Under the pieces are notes generated by a model. It worked only from the letters and a program-made list of their open reading frames with translations, was not told the origin of the DNA and searched no databases. A stretch of DNA of 64,000 bases from Solimonas sp. (GTDB taxonomy: Bacteria > Pseudomonadota > Gammaproteobacteria > Nevskiales > Nevskiaceae), in NCBI GenBank assembly GCA_030149365.1, contig JASBRP010000057.1, forward strand, positions 38,727 through 102,726, read 5' to 3'. Made by a program: the position numbers and the translations under genes. This document shows positions 17,827-26,517 of this stretch, piece by piece (position 1 is the stretch's first letter; every line of letters starts with the position of its first letter).

Positions 17827-19616
17827 TTCGTCGGACCCTGTGGCGCGGCGGGCTTGCCGGCCGGGGCCGAGGGCTTGGCCGCGCTCTTGGCGCCATGCAC
17901 GGGGTCATCCGGCTTCACGCCCTTGGCCGGTCCGCCGAAGTGATGCGAGTCGGCGATGTGGAAGGCGTGGCACAGCGTGCAGCCCGAGGGCACCTGGCGG
18001 TCGCTGCCGGTGTCGCCATGGCATTCACGGCAGCTGGCGAGTTCCGGCAGCAGCACGTCGGCGCTGAGCTTGGAGTGGTCCGCGCCATGGCAGTCGCTGC
18101 AGGGCTGGGCCTTGTGCGCGCCGTGGTCGAAGCGGGCGCCGTCGAGCGCATGCTCCTGCAGGTTCACCGGGGCCACGGTCCAGGGCTTGGCGGGGTCGTC
18201 GCTGCGCTGTACCTGGTGGCAGTAATGGCAGGTGCGGCGCTCGAAGACGTCGACCATGGTGCGGCGTGCCCGCGCGTCGGCCCAGTCCAGCGCGGCGCGC
18301 GCGCTGTCGCGTGGCAGCGTCTCGCCGGGGCGGCGGCGCTGCTGCACCACGGCCGGTGCCGAGCCGTCCATGACGCCGCCCTGCAGGGCCTTGGCGTAGT
18401 AGTAGTCGCGCACTACGCCCTGGATCTGCTCGGGGCGCCCGTGTGGCAGCTCGCGGTCCGGATCGTCCGGGTCGAAGTCCAGGCGATGGCAGCTGGCGCA
18501 GTGCTTCTCCATGTTCACCGGCTCGAAGCTGACGCCGCGTGAATCGGGCTGGTGGCAGTCCGCGCACTGCATCATCACCTTGCCCTCGGGCGAGTCGATG
18601 CCCTTGGGGTTCAGGTGGACGTCGTGCGGGTAGACCAGGTTGGTGGTCTCGCGCAGCTGCGCCGAGGGCTGGCGCTGTTTGCTGAAGCTGAACTTGCCCG
18701 TCTTGGCATCGAAGGCGGCGATGCGCGGCGCGAATTCCGGATGCGCGGTGCTGAAGCTGGAGGCCGGCTGCAGCTTGGCGGCAGCGAATTCCTTGTCGGG
18801 GTTGGCGTGGCAGTCGGTACACAGCGTGGGCGACTGCGCGCTGACGCTGTGCGGGCCGTTGTGCTCGCGGTGGCAGTCGGTGCACTGCTGGCCGGCGAAG
18901 GCGGGATGCTGGAGCATCGCCGTGTCGTCGCTGTGCTGCGCCATGTCCTGGTGGCAGGCCAGGCAGGCCGTGTCGCGCACCTGGCGGAAGGGCGTCTCGT
19001 GGCAGGCGGCGCAGTCCTCGACGAAGTAGCGGTGCACGCTGCTGACCGGTCCGGACAGCCAGACCGAATCGTCGAAGCGAATGCCGGCCTGCGCCAGCGC
19101 GCGGTCGCGCGGGGTGTCACCGGCGGAGCTGCCGCCGTAGCGCAGGAACAGCGGCAGCAGCAGGCCCAGGGTCAGCGCCAGCAGCATCAGGCCCCAGGCC
19201 AGGCCGCGCAGCGACAGGCGGGTGTGGCCCAGACGTGTCTTCAGCGAGGCCTTGCGGGCCTGCAGGTCGGCGGCCTGGCTGAGCTTTTCCTCGTAGCCCA
19301 GCACCAGCTCGGGCACGCCGCCCACGGCGATCACCTCGAGGCGGAAGCGGCCCACCTCGATGATGTCGCCGGCTTCCAGCTTGGCACTCTCCACCGGCGT
19401 GCCGTTGACCCAGACGCCGTTGGCGGATTTGGCGATCAGCAGCGGGCCACGGCGGTCGTGCACGATCTCGGCATGGGCCAGCGCCGCGCGCAGGTCGGGG
19501 GTGTAGACGTCCTGGTTGGTGCCACGGCCGATGGTCAGGCGCTCGCCGATCAGGCCGCGCTCGGTGGCGATGCGCTGGTCGCCCTGCTGCTGGAAGCTGC
19601 GGATCAGGACACGCAT
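17823..19616 (-). CDS. FHA domain - transmembrane - decaheme cytochrome c fusion
   Basis: A 597-residue protein. Residues 1-105 are an FHA domain (LTIGRGTNQDVY, then AHAEIV, then ANGVWVNGTPV). Residues 138-160 are one transmembrane helix preceded by Arg/Lys. Residues 200-552 carry ten CXXCH motifs (CAACH, CLACH, CTDCH twice, CADCH, CASCH, CHYCH, CSDCH, CRECH, CTLCH). The topology should be FHA in the cytoplasm and haems in the periplasm. FHA domains bind phosphothreonine through Arg, Ser and Asn. Arg31 and Asn71 are present, but the SRxH stretch reads ALAH, so the Ser contact is missing and phospho-binding is uncertain. The gene follows the b-type cytochrome-like gene by 7 nt and overlaps the next by 4 nt. 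It may accept electrons from the membrane and pass them to the periplasm, as CymA/NrfH-type proteins do, though it is unrelated to them in layout. Confidence 0.85.
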   Translation of the reverse strand: MRVLIRSFQQQGDQRIATERGLIGERLTIGRGTNQDVYTPDLRAALAHAEIVHDRRGPLLIAKSANGVWVNGTPVESAKLEAGDIIEVGRFRLEVIAVGGVPELVLGYEEKLSQAADLQARKASLKTRLGHTRLSLRGLAWGLMLLALTLGLLLPLFLRYGGSSAGDTPRDRALAQAGIRFDDSVWLSGPVSSVHRYFVEDCAACHETPFRQVRDTACLACHQDMAQHSDDTAMLQHPAFAGQQCTDCHREHNGPHSVSAQSPTLCTDCHANPDKEFAAAKLQPASSFSTAHPEFAPRIAAFDAKTGKFSFSKQRQPSAQLRETTNLVYPHDVHLNPKGIDSPEGKVMMQCADCHQPDSRGVSFEPVNMEKHCASCHRLDFDPDDPDRELPHGRPEQIQGVVRDYYYAKALQGGVMDGSAPAVVQQRRRPGETLPRDSARAALDWADARARRTMVDVFERRTCHYCHQVQRSDDPAKPWTVAPVNLQEHALDGARFDHGAHKAQPCSDCHGADHSKLSADVLLPELASCRECHGDTGSDRQVPSGCTLCHAFHIADSHHFGGPAKGVKPDDPVHGAKSAAKPSAPAGKPAAPQGPTK

Positions 19617-19623
19617 GGGCGCG

Positions 19624-20544
19624 CTACCAGTAGAGGAACACGGAGATGACGTGGGCGGCCAGGGCCGCCAGCAGCGCCACCGTCAGCGGGACGTGGAAGT
19701 ACAGCCAGATCTGCATCTGCGCGTGCAGCTGGATATCACGGTTGACGCGCACGATCAGCGCGTTGCGGCGGCCGATCAGCTCCATCAGCTGGCGCGATTT
19801 TTCGGCGATCTCACCGCGCTTCTTGGCCTGGGACAGCTCGCCGGCCATGAACATCACGGTGGAGCTCTGCGGATCGAAGACCTTGGCGCTGGCGGCGCTT
19901 TCCTCGTCGGCCACGATCTTGCGCAGCTCGTCGATGGCGCGGCGCCCCGGCGGCAGCGGGCCGAACAGCTGCGCCCACAGTCCGCCGCCCAGGCGCATGC
20001 GCTCGGTGGAGCGGGAGATGATGCGATGGACCTCGGGGCCGAGGGGATCGGCCAGCTTGAGTGCCTGCTGGTTGATGTCCAGGATCTCGTCGATCAGGGT
20101 CTCGCGGTCGGAGGTGCCCATGTTCTCGGTGATCAGTGTCGGCATGCGCGCGTAGACGCCGATGCCGAAGACGCCGCTGAGGATCACCATCAGCATCAGC
20201 ACGTAGGCCGCGGTGTGGATGTTCCAGCCGAACTGGAAGCCGGTGTGCAGCGTGGCCACCGTGATCAGGGCCAGGCCCAGGTAGACGTGGGCCGAGAGCC
20301 AGCCCTTCACCGTGCCCATGGTCGAGCCGTAGCGGCGCTTGCGCACGCCCAGCCAGGCCAGCCAGCCGATCAGCAGCGCGCCGATGGTGCCCAGCGTATA
20401 ACCCAGCCAGCTGCCGCCGTTGGGGCCGTCCGCGGGATCGTGCGCCCAGTAGGCCAGGATGCAGATGATGCACAGCAGGCTGCCCAGCTTGAGGTAACGA
20501 TAGCCCCGGTGGCGCAGGAAGCTGCCGTGCGGCGTCTGTGCCAT
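19624..20544 (-). CDS. Polytopic membrane protein, probable b-type cytochrome
   Basis: A 306-residue inner-membrane protein with about five helices (roughly 20-34, 47-67, 84-101, 110-131, 279-303) and a soluble charged loop (135-275). Helical His residues at 86, 100, 110, 284 and 298 (SAHVYLG, TLHTGFQFGWNIHT, YFHVPL, AAHVIS) suit bis-His haem b ligation like that of cytochrome b561-type or Ni-hydrogenase b subunits. I do not recognise the exact family. Its position between an FAD/Fe-S oxidoreductase and a multihaem protein suggests it carries electrons across or into the membrane, perhaps with quinone. The start ATG 20544 overlaps the previous stop (ATGA). Confidence 0.65.
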   Translation of the reverse strand: MAQTPHGSFLRHRGYRYLKLGSLLCIICILAYWAHDPADGPNGGSWLGYTLGTIGALLIGWLAWLGVRKRRYGSTMGTVKGWLSAHVYLGLALITVATLHTGFQFGWNIHTAAYVLMLMVILSGVFGIGVYARMPTLITENMGTSDRETLIDEILDINQQALKLADPLGPEVHRIISRSTERMRLGGGLWAQLFGPLPPGRRAIDELRKIVADEESAASAKVFDPQSSTVMFMAGELSQAKKRGEIAEKSRQLMELIGRRNALIVRVNRDIQLHAQMQIWLYFHVPLTVALLAALAAHVISVFLYW

Positions 20545-22934
20545 CAGCGGCCTCCCCGGTAGAGCTTCACGAACTGCTCGGGGCTGGCGCGCATGGCGGC
20601 GCCGGTGGGGCAGGCGCGCACGCAGGCCGGACCGCCGTCGAGGTCCTTGCACATGTCACACTTGGTCGCCTTCTTGGCGCTCTTGTCCTTCTTGGCCGGG
20701 TGATAGCGGCCGGGCTCATCGCCGCCGAACAGCATCCAGCGCCACAGGCTGGGCTTGGTCTTGCTCTGGATGCCCATCTGGATCACGCCGTAGGGGCAGT
20801 TGCGTTCGCAGTTGCCGCAGCCGATGCAGGCGTCGGTGATGTGGACCTCGCCGTTGGGGGCGCGCTTGATGGCGTCCGGCGGGCAGTCCTTCATGCAGTG
20901 CGGGTGCTCGCAATGGCGGCAGGAGGTCGGCACGTGCAGGTTGGCGAAGGTGGGGCCGGCCTCGCGCTTGAGGCGGCTGACGTTGCCGTGGGTGTCGGAG
21001 CAGGCCTTCTCGCACTGGTCGCAGCGCACGCACAGCGATTCGTCGATCAGCAGCACGTCGGTGGCCTCGCCCAGGCCCTGCGACATCATGAACTCCAGCA
21101 CGTCGCCCATCGGCCGCGCCTGCGCCACCGCGTTCTGGGCCACGCGTGAACGGTAGACCTCCTGCACGCGGTCGCGCACCTGGGTGCGCCGCATCATCAG
21201 TTCCTTGAAGGCGACGCCGTCGAGCCGGATGGTCTCGGTGGCCACCGCGGCGCGCGCGGTGGCCGAGCGCGGCAGGTCGCTGACCAGGGCCATCTCGCCG
21301 ACGTACTGGCCGGCCGGCACGTAGGCCAGCACCACGTCCTTGCCGCCGATCTCGCGGGAGACGGTGACCGAGCCCTTGCGGATCAGGTGCAGGGCGTCAC
21401 CGGCATCGCCCTCGCTGAACAACAGCTCGCCGGGGCGGTACTGGCGCACCTCGGCGCTGCTGACCAGGTCGGCGATCTCTTCCGGCGGCAGCGTCGGCGC
21501 GATCTTGCCCTGGATGATGCGGCGCAGGAAAACCTCGTCGATGACGCGCTTGACCGCCGCCACCGAGTTGATGAGCTTGTTCATCGAGCGGCGCGGCGTC
21601 TCGATCAGCACGCACTGGTTGCCGGCGCGCACGGTGGCGGAGCGGCGGCGGCCGGAGATCAGGCTCATCTCGCCGAAGAACTCGCCCTTGCCCAGCGTGA
21701 AGCGCTTGGACGGGTCGGCGGGGTCCACCTCGATCTCCACCGTACCGGAGACGACGGAATAGAAGGTGTCCGTGTAGTCGTTGAGCTGGAAGATGATCTC
21801 GCCGTCGGCCGGGGCGCGGATGTCGGAGTCGATCATGAACTCGCGCATCTGCAGCGGCGTCAGCGGCTTGAGGATCGGCACGCGGCGCTGCATGGTGGCC
21901 AGCGCTTCCTCGATGTCGGTGATGTCCGGCAGCACCGCGAACTTGTCGCGCAGCAGCGGCGTGTCGGCCGGTTCCACGGTGCGGCCTTCGATGAACTCGA
22001 CGACCTCGTAGCCCTGGTTCATCGCCTGCTTGATCAGCGGGAAGCCCGCCAGCGCGCCGATGATGTACAGGCCCGGCACGTTGGACTCGTACTGCGCCGA
22101 TACCGCCGGCACGCTGTTGGGGTCCTTGCTGGGGAACTGGATGCCGGTGCTCTCGACGAAGGCGCGTGGCGGCGTGGCGCCGAGGCGCGCGATGATGCGA
22201 TCCACCGCCAGCTCGGTCTCGCCGTCGTTGGTGGCCACGCGCAGGCGCTTGCCGCCCGGGCTGTCCTCGGCCGCCACCGGCTTGGTGTTGTAGAGGCAGG
22301 TGAGCTTGCCGTCCTCGATCGCCTTGAGGATGCCCGAGAGATTGCCGGGCTTGGCACGGTCGAACTCGTCGCGGCGGTTGAGGATGTAAACCTTGTTGTT
22401 GTCGGCCAGGGCGATGGCGTTCTCGATCGCCGCGTCGCCGGCACCGACGATGACGATGGTCTCGCCCTTGTACTCGTCCGGGTCGTCGAGCTGGTACTGC
22501 ACCCAGTCGAGGTCCTCGCCGGGACAGCCGAGCTTGCGCAGGTTGCCCTGCAGGCCGATGCCCAGCACCACGGCTTCCGCCTGCAGCGTGTCGCCGCCGT
22601 CCAGCGTGATCGTGAAGGCGCCCTTCTGGCCGCCGATGGCGCTGACCCGTGCGCGATGCGCGATGTTGACGCCCAGCGCGGCGGTGCCGCTGTTCCAGGC
22701 CTCGAGGATTGCCTCGCGCTTTCCGGCGGTGAAGGTCAGTGGCGAACGCAGCGGCAGCACGTCCGGCTCGGCCATGACGTGCTTGCCCTTCTGGTAACGA
22801 TAGATGGTGTTCGAAAGCCAACTCTCGGCTTCGAGCAGCACATGCGATATGCCGAGCTCCGCGGCACGCGCGGCAGCAGAAAGGCCGGCAGGGCCGGACC
22901 CGACAATCGCGATCTTGAAGCTCCCTTGGACCAT
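20544..22934 (-). CDS. FAD/NAD(P) oxidoreductase - two cNMP-binding domains - four-cluster ferredoxin fusion
   Basis: A 796-residue cytoplasmic fusion. Residues 1-320 are a thioredoxin-reductase/YpdA-like flavoprotein with an FAD motif GSGPAG (12-17) and an NAD(P) motif VGAGDA (163-168); the redox CXXC of thioredoxin reductase is absent. Residues 365-465 and 480-585 are two cyclic-nucleotide-binding domains with intact phosphate cassettes (FGEMSLISGRRRSATV and VGEMALVSDLPRSATA). Residues 635-775 hold 16 Cys in four groups (CVRCDQCEKAC, CRHCEHPHCMKDCP, CIGCGNCERNCP, CDMC...CVRACP), as in HybA/DmsB-type subunits with four [4Fe-4S] clusters. It probably oxidises NAD(P)H and feeds electrons to the membrane partner encoded next, under cAMP/cGMP control. 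It is the first gene of the six-gene operon. The frame upstream of 22934 is not conserved-looking. Confidence 0.88.
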   Translation of the reverse strand: MVQGSFKIAIVGSGPAGLSAAARAAELGISHVLLEAESWLSNTIYRYQKGKHVMAEPDVLPLRSPLTFTAGKREAILEAWNSGTAALGVNIAHRARVSAIGGQKGAFTITLDGGDTLQAEAVVLGIGLQGNLRKLGCPGEDLDWVQYQLDDPDEYKGETIVIVGAGDAAIENAIALADNNKVYILNRRDEFDRAKPGNLSGILKAIEDGKLTCLYNTKPVAAEDSPGGKRLRVATNDGETELAVDRIIARLGATPPRAFVESTGIQFPSKDPNSVPAVSAQYESNVPGLYIIGALAGFPLIKQAMNQGYEVVEFIEGRTVEPADTPLLRDKFAVLPDITDIEEALATMQRRVPILKPLTPLQMREFMIDSDIRAPADGEIIFQLNDYTDTFYSVVSGTVEIEVDPADPSKRFTLGKGEFFGEMSLISGRRRSATVRAGNQCVLIETPRRSMNKLINSVAAVKRVIDEVFLRRIIQGKIAPTLPPEEIADLVSSAEVRQYRPGELLFSEGDAGDALHLIRKGSVTVSREIGGKDVVLAYVPAGQYVGEMALVSDLPRSATARAAVATETIRLDGVAFKELMMRRTQVRDRVQEVYRSRVAQNAVAQARPMGDVLEFMMSQGLGEATDVLLIDESLCVRCDQCEKACSDTHGNVSRLKREAGPTFANLHVPTSCRHCEHPHCMKDCPPDAIKRAPNGEVHITDACIGCGNCERNCPYGVIQMGIQSKTKPSLWRWMLFGGDEPGRYHPAKKDKSAKKATKCDMCKDLDGGPACVRACPTGAAMRASPEQFVKLYRGGR

Positions 22935-23159
22935 ACCTGGCTCTTTTGGCTCGGCTGGCGGCTTGAAACCTACTTTAGGCTCATTCCGGCGAGCGGCGCC
23001 AGTGATGCAGTGCGCAGTTCGGCGACACCGCTTGTACGAATGTGACGCTCCGCACGTCGGATATGGCGGATTCGCGGAAAGTGCGGGAGCAGGCAGTAGT
23101 GAGGTGGAGCGCCTGCGTTTATATTGACCCATAGCCAGCTGCCGATCGGAGCTCGATCC
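22935..23159. promoter_or_regulatory. Divergent promoter region between the two cytochrome units
   Basis: A 225-nt spacer separates the six-gene operon from the plus-strand multihaem gene. A -10-like TATATT lies at 23120-23125, 35 nt before the plus-strand start, but no good -35 is visible. A half-conserved CRP-like site (TGTGA-N6-GCACG) begins at 23041. I see no FNR box. Confidence 0.3.
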
Positions 23160-24458
23160 ATGCGACGCCAACTTTCTGTTGCGCTCAGTCTTGCACTGCT
23201 GTTGTCGGTGCTCGTGCCCGTGGGCGCCGCGCCCGCGCCGGATCGCAACCTCGGCGTCGCCGACTGCGCCGGCAGCACCTGCCACGGCTCCATCCGCCCC
23301 TTCGCCGATCGGCAGATCCGCCAGGACGAATATTTCGTCTGGCAGCGCAAGGACGCCCACGCCTCCGCCTGGAAGACGCTCTTCACCGAGCGCTCGCGCC
23401 GCATCGCAGGCCAGCTCGGCCTGGGCGCGCCGCACCAGGCGCAGGCCTGCCTGGTCTGCCATGCCCACGCGCCGCCGGCCGAAGCACGCGGCCCACGCTT
23501 CCAGCTGGAGGACGGCATCGGCTGCGAGGCCTGCCACGGCCCGGCCGAGCGCTGGATCGCCGCGCACGTCAATGAACTGAAGACGCCCGAGGAGCGGATC
23601 GCCCACGGCATGACGCCCACCTGGGACGTGAAGGTGCGCGCCGAGATGTGCAGCGGCTGCCACCTGGGCGACAACGCACACCCGATGACGCACAAGATCA
23701 TGGCGGCCGGCCATCCGCCGCTGCTGTTCGAACTGGACACCTTCACCGCCCTGATGCCGCCGCACTGGGACGTGGATGCCGACTATCGCCAGCGCAAGCC
23801 GGTGACCGACACCGCCAGCAACTGGCTGGAGGGTCAGATAGCGGCGACCGATGCCTGGCTGGCGCGCATGGAGAGCGGTGCGCTGGGGCATGGCCTGTTC
23901 CCGGAGCTGGCCTTGTTTGACTGCGATGCCTGCCACCACTCGATGAACGGCAACCGCTGGCGCGCCGACCGCACGCCGGGCCTTGCCCCCGGCCAGGTGC
24001 CGCTGGCGGACCAGCCGCTGGTGCTGGTGCAGGCCTGGGCGGGTGTGATGGCACCCGGCGTGGCCGAGGCCATGGGCACGCAGCGCGCATTGCTCTACCA
24101 GCAGTACGAAACCGATGCCTCACGCCTGCGCGAGCAGGCCGGCGAGTTGCGCGGCTGGCTGCGGCGCGAGGCTTGGGGCCGCCTGCGGCAGGGCTCGGCG
24201 GATGCGGGGCAATTGCGCCAGGTGCTCAAGCGCGTGGCACAGAATGCGGAGAACGCTCAGGGCGGCGACTTCTACTACGCCCAGCAGACGGCAATGGCGG
24301 CGCAGGTACTGGCGGCGGCAATTGGTGAGCGTGGCGGCGGCAATGGTGCGCTGAAGGGGCCGACCGACGCGCTGTACGAATCGGTGAAGAACCGCGATCG
24401 CTTCCAGCCGGAAGAGTACCGCAAGGCGCTGACTCGCCTGAGTGCGGTGCTGAGGTAG
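23160..24458 (+). CDS. Periplasmic multihaem c-type cytochrome (five haems predicted)
   Basis: A 432-residue exported protein starting at ATG 23160, with GGAG 8 nt upstream. The signal peptide ends near GAAPA. Four CXXCH sites (CLVCH, CEACH, CSGCH, CDACH) and one CX4CH site (CAGSTCH) lie in the first 265 residues, with spacings like those of cytochrome c554-type proteins. The C-terminal 160 residues are helical, without haem motifs. It has no membrane anchor. It is transcribed away from the six-gene electron-transfer operon and probably acts as a soluble periplasmic shuttle for it, or as a reductase. No catalytic residues of NrfA or hydroxylamine oxidoreductase could be identified. Confidence 0.82.
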   Translation: MRRQLSVALSLALLLSVLVPVGAAPAPDRNLGVADCAGSTCHGSIRPFADRQIRQDEYFVWQRKDAHASAWKTLFTERSRRIAGQLGLGAPHQAQACLVCHAHAPPAEARGPRFQLEDGIGCEACHGPAERWIAAHVNELKTPEERIAHGMTPTWDVKVRAEMCSGCHLGDNAHPMTHKIMAAGHPPLLFELDTFTALMPPHWDVDADYRQRKPVTDTASNWLEGQIAATDAWLARMESGALGHGLFPELALFDCDACHHSMNGNRWRADRTPGLAPGQVPLADQPLVLVQAWAGVMAPGVAEAMGTQRALLYQQYETDASRLREQAGELRGWLRREAWGRLRQGSADAGQLRQVLKRVAQNAENAQGGDFYYAQQTAMAAQVLAAAIGERGGGNGALKGPTDALYESVKNRDRFQPEEYRKALTRLSAVLR

Positions 24459-24510
24459 GCAGGAGTGGCGGCGGCAGGTGCCGCCGTGGCGCAGGCGCGG
24501 CCTGGGCGGG

Positions 24511-26517
24511 CTAGCCCGGCGGTCTTGCCGCGGCAGAGGGTGCGTCCGGCGAAGCGGTGGGTGCCGGCATGGTCTGGGTCCGGCGAGACGACAGGCAATC
24601 CTCCACTACGCGGCGCAGTGTATCGATATCCACCGGCTTGACGAGATGCGCGACGAAGCCGTGCTCGGTGGACGCGAGCTGGTCCTGGACCTCGCCGAAG
24701 CCGCTTACGGCCACGCAAGGCAGCTTCAATGCGGCGGGCAGGGATAGGCCGCTGCCATCGGGCAGGCCGATGTCGGTGATGACGAGATCGAAGGACTGCC
24801 GGCGGGCGGCTTCGCGCGCCTCCGCACAGGAGCTGGCGCGCACCACCACGTGGCCGTAGTGCTGCAGGACCAGGGACAGGGCCTCGCCAGAGTCGTCGTT
24901 GTCCTCGACCAGAAGCAGCCTGCCGCCGATGGCCGTCGAATCAATCGCCGCCCGTGCGGTCGCGGGTTCGGCCCCGGCGGACAAGGCCAGCGGCAGCCGC
25001 AAGGTGAAATTCGCACCGCGTCCGCTGCCGTCGCTGGCGGCCTCCAGCGTTCCGCCATGTTCCTGCACCAGCCCGCGTGCGATGGCCAGGCCCAGCCCCA
25101 ATCCGCCGAAGCGGCGGGCGATGCTGCTGCCAGCCTGTTCGAAGGGCTCGAAGATGCGGCCGAGCATCGCGGGTTCGATGCCGATGCCGGTATCGCTGCA
25201 GCACATCTCGAATGAGCCGGCGTCGCTGGAGGTGCGGATGACGATGCGCCCGCCCTCCGGTGTGAATTTCACGGCGTTGCGCAGCAGGTTCCAGACTACC
25301 TGCTGCAGGCGGGCCGGGTCCGCGGACACCCGCGTGTTCGCGGCGCGGAGTTCCATCTGCAGCTGCAGGCGCTTCTCCTGCAGCTGCTGGGTCAGCATCT
25401 CGGTGACCTCCAGCACGATACGGTGCCCGTCCAGGGGTTCCTGGCGCAGCACCAGCTTGCCGCTGGACAGCGCGGTGAGGTCGAGCAGGTCTTCGATCAG
25501 CCGCGATTCGAGCATGACGTTGCGGGCGATCATTGGCAGCAGGTGGCGATGATGCTCCGGCACCTTGGCGCTCTGCTGCAGGACATGGATCGCCGAGGCG
25601 ATCGGTGCCAGGGGCGTGCGCAGCTCATGGGACAGTACGGCGATGAAGCGGTCCTTGGCGCTGTTGGCCCGCTCTGCTTCCTCCTTGGCATGGCGCAGCT
25701 GCTCGGCGGCGCGATGGGCCTCGGTGCCGTCATGTACCACGGCACAGAAGCCGCTGTGCTGCCCTGCATCGTCGGTCAGCGGCACCACGGTGCCTTCGGC
25801 CCAGAGCTGGCTGCCGTCGCGGCGCAGCATCCAGCACGCCTCTTCCGCCTTGCCGCGGGCCAGGGCACTGTGCAGCCTGGCCTCGAATACGCCGGCCGCG
25901 CGATCCTCCGGCAGGAACAGCATGCGTCCGTTGCTGCCGATGGCCTGCGCCGCACCGTGGCCGAAAACCTGGGCGGCGGCGCGGTTCCAGCTGAGGATCG
26001 TGCCCTGAGGATCAAGCAGGATCACGGCGTAATCCTGCAGTGCGTCCACCAGGCGGGCGAACACAGCATTGGCCTCGCGCGCCTGGCGCTCGGCGAACTG
26101 GCGCGCCTGCCGCTCGCGGGCTTCGGCCAGGGCACGGCCGATGACCGGCGGCAGGCGGGTGAGGCGGCCCTTGCTGACGTAGTCGGTGGCGCCCTGCTTC
26201 AGCAGTTCCACGGCATTGTCCTCGCCGATCACGCCCGACACGAAGATGAAGGGGATTTCCGGGGCCAGGCGGCGGGCATGCGCCAGGGCACCGACGCCGG
26301 TGAAGCCCTGCAGCTCGTAATCCGAGAGGATCAGGTCGAGGCCGGATTCCTGCAGGCCCGCGACGAAATCCGCCTCGTTGCCCACCCAGCGGATGGCGGC
26401 CGCGGGATACATCTTCTTCATCGCCGACTGCACCAGCTCCGCGTCGAAGCGGGAGTCCTCCAGCAGCAGCACCCGGAGCGGTCCGGGTACTGCTGGCGGT
26501 GCGGAATCAGCTGACAT
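24511..26517 (-). CDS. Hybrid sensor histidine kinase (REC-PAS-HisKA-HATPase-REC)
   Basis: A 668-residue cytoplasmic hybrid kinase. Residues 13-135 are a receiver domain (acceptor Asp in LILSDYELQG). A PAS domain follows (about 155-280; ALQDYAVILLDPQGTILSWN). Next comes HisKA with the H-box FIAVLSHELRTPLAP, then HATPase_c with N (WNLLRNAVKFTP), G1 (CCSDTGIGIEP) and G2 (GGLGLGLAIARGLV) boxes. A C-terminal receiver ends the protein (VITDIGLPDG). There is no transmembrane segment. The start overlaps the response-regulator stop by 11 nt, so it is the last gene of the bacteriophytochrome operon. It is probably a downstream phosphorelay partner of the red-light receptor. Confidence 0.9.
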   Translation of the reverse strand: MSADSAPPAVPGPLRVLLLEDSRFDAELVQSAMKKMYPAAAIRWVGNEADFVAGLQESGLDLILSDYELQGFTGVGALAHARRLAPEIPFIFVSGVIGEDNAVELLKQGATDYVSKGRLTRLPPVIGRALAEARERQARQFAERQAREANAVFARLVDALQDYAVILLDPQGTILSWNRAAAQVFGHGAAQAIGSNGRMLFLPEDRAAGVFEARLHSALARGKAEEACWMLRRDGSQLWAEGTVVPLTDDAGQHSGFCAVVHDGTEAHRAAEQLRHAKEEAERANSAKDRFIAVLSHELRTPLAPIASAIHVLQQSAKVPEHHRHLLPMIARNVMLESRLIEDLLDLTALSSGKLVLRQEPLDGHRIVLEVTEMLTQQLQEKRLQLQMELRAANTRVSADPARLQQVVWNLLRNAVKFTPEGGRIVIRTSSDAGSFEMCCSDTGIGIEPAMLGRIFEPFEQAGSSIARRFGGLGLGLAIARGLVQEHGGTLEAASDGSGRGANFTLRLPLALSAGAEPATARAAIDSTAIGGRLLLVEDNDDSGEALSLVLQHYGHVVVRASSCAEAREAARRQSFDLVITDIGLPDGSGLSLPAALKLPCVAVSGFGEVQDQLASTEHGFVAHLVKPVDIDTLRRVVEDCLSSRRTQTMPAPTASPDAPSAAARPPG

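Noticed and set aside
23041..23057. CRP site in the divergent cytochrome promoter
   Set aside because: Only the TGTGA half fits; the other half is GCACG instead of TCACA. Too weak to call.
22935..23939. Longer N-terminus for the FAD oxidoreductase
   Set aside because: It would run through the divergent promoter and antisense to the multihaem gene. The flavin-binding strand starts right after ATG 22934.
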